This document shows, one piece after another, positions 59,250 to 64,000 of a stretch of DNA of 64,000 bases. The stretch lies in NCBI GenBank assembly GCA_010094045.1, contig ML986593.1, positions 493,032-557,031 of the forward strand, written 5' to 3'. The stretch comes from Lojkania enalia (taxonomy: Eukaryota; Ascomycota; Dothideomycetes; Pleosporales). Both the position numbers and the translations under genes were made by a program. How positions within the stretch are numbered: the first letter of the stretch is position 1; each line of letters starts with the position of its first letter. The notes under the pieces were generated by a model. It ran no database searches, had not been told where the DNA came from, and worked only from the letters and a program-made list of their open reading frames with translations.

Positions 59250-60470
59250 TTTTACTTCTTATAGGGTATTATCTTATACTAGTAGTATTAGTATATAAAG
59301 CTTTATATTAAGCTTTAAAAATACTATTTCTAGATTAAATAGGATTAGACTAGCTCTTTAAAAGCTTATATAGATATTATTCTTTATAATTAATATATTA
59401 AAAGCAGCTTTAAAGGCTAGAAAGAATTTAAGTTTTATAATATAGTTAATATAATTATATACTAAAACTAAGATCTAATTTCTATATATATACTTTAATA
59501 GTAAAAAGTAGTCTATATCTAATAGCTATAATAGGTATAATAAATAAGCTAATATATAGAGTAGAATAATATTCTATTTCTTATAGAGTTTCTAGAAATT
59601 AAGCGAGTTATAACTATTATAGCTATTAAAGATTAGTAGTTAATATATACCTATTATATAATCTTTTATATACTTATAAAAGTATTTTAACTATTTAATA
59701 CCGAGTTTATTTATTATCTAGCTATTCTTACTAACTATAATAGCCTAGTTCTTAGGTATATTATCGCCTTTATACTAGGTAGAGAGATAGTAGTAGCTAG
59801 TAATAATAATAAAGAGTAGAAGTATTTAACTAGTAATATTAATCTCTTAAATTATTAAAATCTATTTATAATTATCTAATTAAATTACCTTTAGCTAATT
59901 ATATCTTTCTATACCTATAATAATTAGTTATAATAAGATAATATTTATTTAAAAGTTAGATTTGTTAAAGTTATATATCTTCTTATTTATAATATTATAC
60001 TTCTTTTTAATATACTATATAAGTTTAAACTAGCCTTTAATTACTTTAGAATTTTTATATAGAGCTTTCTAATAATTATAAAACTAATTTAAGTATATTT
60101 TAAACTTAGAAGTATATTTAATAAAATTCCTAGACTAATATATACTAATCTAGTCTATATTATACTTAGTAAGTAAGTTATTAGCTATATTTTATATAGT
60201 AGTTAAAGTAGGCGTAAATTTTTACAAATCTAGATTAAATATATATTAAATAATAACCTTCTCTTTAAACTTTATTAGTTTCTTTAAGTTAGACTTATAA
60301 TTATACTATAAGTAGATTCTAGTATATTATTAGTATATAGTTATTTAAATTATATTAAATATTAAAATAACACATCTTTCACTATTTATTTAACCTCTTT
60401 TAATAGCTAAAAGAGCTAAATTTACTTAATTCTCGTTTTAGGCTATATTCTTATTATTTTATTATTATAT
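59250..60470 (-). pseudogene. Pogo/Fot1-type transposase, RIP-inactivated
   Basis: Nearly full-length on the minus strand. N-terminal HTH begins near VNLALLAIKRGK; a second HTH (CENP-B/Tc5 type) has NIANNLLTKYN; then WF/KEKYGI region and YNFNKSNF, where the family has the first catalytic Asp (here AAC at 59964-59966). Next KN*AIIVSKNS and LLIFNSYNSYNS, where the second Asp is AAT (59625-59627). Then ILAYLLYLL*LLDID, the degenerate PxHxSHLLQPLDVG box with its last Asp kept (59517-59519). The C-terminus has LAFKAAFNILIIKNNI. Stops replace Trp/Gln throughout. Domain order and length fit the Fot1 group. Confidence 0.85.
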
Positions 60471-60599
60471 TATTATTAAAAGCTTAAGTATTATATTTTA
60501 GTAATAGAATAGACTACTCGCTTATAAGGTATATTAAAACTTTTTAGCTAGAATAGCTACCCTTCTATACGATCTAGTAACTATTTATAGATATCTCTT

Positions 60600-62350
60600 A
60601 AGAATAGAAGTATAACTAGTATTAGAAAAAGATAATAAAGAGAGTAAAGTAAAGGATAAAGGAAGAGAAAGAAAAAACTAATAACTCTATAAAAGATATA
60701 ATAAGTAGAGTACCTATAATAAATTAGAATACTAGATTATATACTCTAAATTTAGGGAGAATAAATTTAATAAATATAAGAAAGCCTTAAAATAGTTAAA
60801 AAGATAGGTTAATATTATCTAAAATATAGAATTTAAAGATTATTCTAAACCTTAGTTATAATATAGTTCTAAATACTTTAGTAGAATTATAGCTACTATT
60901 ATACTCTACTATAATAAATAGAAAGATATATATATAAATACTAGATTAAATAATAAGATAATAAACTTAAATAAATATTCCTTTATAAGAAATAAAACTA
61001 ATATTCTAAAATATAATAATTTAGATAACTCTTTATATCTAGAAAGGCTATAACTTATAAATAGTTTTAATCTATAAATAATAATACTATTTAAAGATAA
61101 TATAGTAGAATAAAACTTTAAGTAGATTATTAACTTAGGTATAAATATCTATATTATAAATAATAAAGTATAGTTTTCTAAATTCTAGAAAATTATATAT
61201 ACTATTAGAACTATAAATAATAATAGTCTATATATTAAAAAAGCTAGAACTATACTCCTCTAACTAACTATTAATAGTAATAAACTAGTTAAGCTAGAGC
61301 TATATAATATAGCCTATATTTAAGATGCTAGATATAATATTCTATTACTTTCTTAGATTACTAAAAAGGTAAAATTTATAGAAGTCTAAAATATTAAAGA
61401 AATATCTACTAGACCTACTAAAAGTTTTAAAATTAGTTGTACTAGCCTAATTAATAGACTCTTTTACCTATAAATTAACCTACTAGAATACTTAAATAAC
61501 TTCTAAACGAGTTAAAGAGAACTAATCTTACTATAAGTAAATAGTATAAGAGATATAGAAGTAGTAGAAGAAGACTTTACGCGAACTCTAGACTAATAGT
61601 TTTTATTAGAAGTTTAGCTACCTTTTATTATATCTCTATTTAATTATAATAACCTAGTTTAGAAATAGTATAGATAAATAGGTTACCTTAGTATTTAGAA
61701 CTTAAAAGACCTTTTTAAAGTAAGTAATAGTATTAATCTAACTAATAAATAATTACAGGTAAAATTAGATACTATCTATCTTATCTATACTACTACTAAA
61801 GTAGTAAATAGAATCTCTAGAAATCTAATAACTTAATAAACTATAAATCTAAAAGAAATAATATATATAGATTTATAGAAATTATATTTAGTAAGTATAT
61901 AAAATAATATAGTATATATTCTAATTATAACTAAGAATATAACTTATTTTACCTAGTTAGTAAGATATATAACTAAAGATAAGATTTTAGAAGTCTTTTA
62001 ATACCTTTACTAAACTATTAAAAAATAGAATAATATAATAATTTACGTATACTAATTTAATAATAAGTTTCTATTTTATAGAGAACTTTAAGACTAGTTC
62101 TAGTAATATATAATCTTTTTAGAGAACTCAGTGCCCTATATATACTATATAAATAGTATTATAGAAAGAGGTTTCTATATAAATAGAGAATAAGTATTAG
62201 TAATACTATAAAACGTAATAAATAGCGTTTTATTAATAATTTCTAAGATATTTAGTATATATATAAAAGAAGTAATAAAAAATATTTTTCTATTAGAAAT
62301 ATTATAAGTTAAAACTTTCTTATATAATATATTTTATAAGCAAGTCGCCT
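60600..62350 (+). pseudogene. Copia-type gag-pol remnant, RIP-inactivated
   Basis: Plus-strand degenerate polyprotein. The protease region reads INLGINIYIINNKV near 61126 (family DSGAS.HIT), followed by IRTINNNSLYIKKA and LELYNIAYI*DARYNILLLS. The GAG-pre-integrase box W-H-R-R-L-G-H-L-S is *YR*IGYLSI*NLKDL at 61666-61710. Integrase-like sequence follows to about 62350 (IIERGFYINRE near 62157). Trp, Gln and Arg codons are stops. No reverse transcriptase/RNase H follows; other sequence starts near 62340, so the element is truncated or interrupted. It is a genomic fossil and cannot encode a product. Confidence 0.75.
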
Positions 62351-64000
62351 ACTATTACTAACCTATATACCGCTGGTATATATAACAACCGCTATTATAG
62401 TCGTATACATACTAGGGCTTATTTATATTAGATTAGTTAGAAGTAGTAGCTTTAGTAAAGAGAGAATAATAGAATCGCCGGTTCTTTAAATATAATAAGT
62501 AAATTTAGAAGTCTAACGTAGTAACGAAATAAATCTATAAGAATAACTATATAGAACTTAATCTACTAAAGAAATCTTCTATCTTATATAGTTAGGTTTA
62601 AAACTATTAAGTCTAATTTATTAGGTCTATTAGATCTATTAGGTTTATTCTACTATACCTAATACTTCTATTATTATTACGTATATAGGTTGTACTATAC
62701 CTTATTATCTAGCTAATTATCTTTCTAGTTCCTATAGTTCTACTACTTACTATTTAATAATTAGTTTTTAATATACTTCTACCTATTATTACCTTATTAG
62801 TTCTTATCTAAGTTAACCTATATAGTAGCTAATATTAGATTAAACCCTAATTATAGAAGTAGTACCTCTTAGCATTCTATATTTATAATACCTACTTCTC
62901 CCTTTATAGGTTTACTCTAAAGCTTTTTAATCTATTATCTTATCTATTCTATCTAGGTATAGTATTTTACTATTTCTAGTAGCTTATTCTAACTTCTAAC
63001 GTATTTTATATAGGTATACTATAGTATTATATCTATATTTTTCTGTTCTAGGGTTAGTACTTTATATATTCTAGTAGGTCCTACTTAACTTATAAGTATA
63101 GCTCTATTCTTCTTTCTTTTTTCTTTCTACTATACTAAAGGTTTAATACGAAAATACTTCTACCTATAACTATTATACTAGTTACTTAATTCTTTTACTA
63201 GGCGTTATAATAGATCTATCTTACTATTATTTAAACTATTAGTCTGTAAACTATAACTATTATAATAATACTACTCTTTCTTTTATATATAGAGAATATC
63301 TTTTTTAGAGTTTATCTTATAATCTTTCTCTAACTAAGGGTACCCTTTACTATTTCCTAGTAAATATATTAAAGACTTATAAGAAATCTACTTTTATCTA
63401 TTAAAATTTCGTGGCTACTAAAAAAGAGGAGATTTATTATCTTAAGGAATTTACGCATTACTATTATATAGCTCTTTCTTATTTAGAGTATACTAAGAAA
63501 CGCGTCTATTTTCTAGAGGAGTATAGTTTAGACCTTAGGAAACGAGAGGTAAAGTTAATAGAAGAGTAAGAGAAGTTAGAGGAAGAGAAGAGGAGGTCTG
63601 CTAGGTCTAAGGTATTCTCTACTACTACTCCGAGTTCTATATAAGAGGCTCCTTTTATATTACTATTGCTATTACTTCTTAACTAAACTCTACTTAATAA
63701 CCTATTATTCTAGCCTTTTAATAAAACTCCTTTAGCTTTATAATATAGTTGGTTAGATTTTATACTAGTTCTTATAAACTTTCCTCCTATAGGTATCCTT
63801 TCTATTTTACTAGATACCTCTACTAACGTCTAAACCGTTTTCTTACTAGTATATATTCTACTTTATATTTCTATTCCAGTTTTATATTAATAGTTTCTTA
63901 TAGTAGTATATTATTTAGTACTAGTTCTAGTTTTAACTTATAAAATACTAGGTGTATTTTTATATTATTTAGTAGTTTTAGTTTAAAATTTATAGGTCCG
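62351..64000. repeat. Unclassified mutated repeat sequence
   Basis: TA-rich, stop-rich sequence, slightly less extreme than 58.4-62.3 kb. One plus-strand stretch (about 63410-63640) stays nearly open and encodes charged, coiled-coil-like sequence (KKRVYFLEEYSLDLRKREV, EKLEEEKRRSARSK), perhaps a gag-like or coiled-coil remnant. No family recognised. Confidence 0.45.

Larger units (their letters stand above)
56291..64000. repeat. TA-saturated RIP-affected repeat block
   Basis: From about 56.3 kb to the window end the sequence is dominated by TA, AAT and CTA words, with almost no CpA/TpG-derived codons and no open frame above 60 codons. Recognisable transposon proteins in it carry Trp and Gln codons turned to stops and Asp/Gly turned to Asn/Ser, the C-to-T / G-to-A pattern of RIP. 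The change at the left edge is abrupt, within about 100 bp after the LINE fragment. Confidence 0.9.

Overview
The window is nuclear DNA of a filamentous ascomycete (Pezizomycotina). Evidence: short 45-130 nt introns with GTnnGT donors and CTAAY-like branch sites, compact genes on both strands, typical mould families (Pth11-like receptor, GH72 glucanosyltransferase, GH15-CBM20 glucoamylase, DUF1996, DUF6604, questin-oxidase-like), and a TA-saturated block carrying the C-to-T / G-to-A signature of repeat-induced point mutation (RIP). I cannot place it below class level; a leotiomycete is only a guess.

Layout. 0.4-12 kb: glycogen synthase, TRK potassium transporter, an uncharacterised intronless protein, NADP-mannitol dehydrogenase. 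14-24 kb: secreted glucoamylase (with a hidden 57-nt intron), Pth11-like receptor, an array of GATATC palindromes, DUF6604 protein, GPI-anchored beta-1,3-glucanosyltransferase. 25-31 kb: questin-oxidase-like protein, SGT1 co-chaperone, aldo-keto reductase. 31-43 kb: polytopic membrane protein, Tlg1/syntaxin-6 SNARE diverging from a METTL25-like protein, Aro8-type aminotransferase diverging from an LCCL-domain membrane protein. 45.8-47.6 kb: secreted DUF1996 protein. These are mostly ordinary housekeeping and carbohydrate/cell-wall genes, each with its own promoter; I see no biosynthetic cluster.

48.2-64 kb is the accessory part. A degenerate island (48.2-50.5 kb) holds a Tc1-like transposase whose N-terminal HTH lies inverted relative to its catalytic part. 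Then come two divergent lineage-variable genes, a CorA-like two-TM membrane protein and a protein kinase. A LINE reverse-transcriptase fragment marks the edge of a RIP-saturated block running to the window end. Despite heavy mutation this block can be read: a nearly full-length pogo/Fot1-type DDE transposase (minus strand, about 59.2-60.5 kb) abuts a Copia-type gag-pol (plus strand, about 60.6-62.35 kb). Upstream there are tandem ~72/112-bp repeats and a ~210-bp direct-repeat pair that differs mainly by transitions.

I found no CRISPR array, rRNA or convincing tRNA gene, and no telomere repeat. I do not see a convincing new multi-gene system. The best leads are the kinase/CorA-like pair between transposon islands, the GATATC array, the in-frame glucoamylase intron, and the RIP-killed nested transposons.
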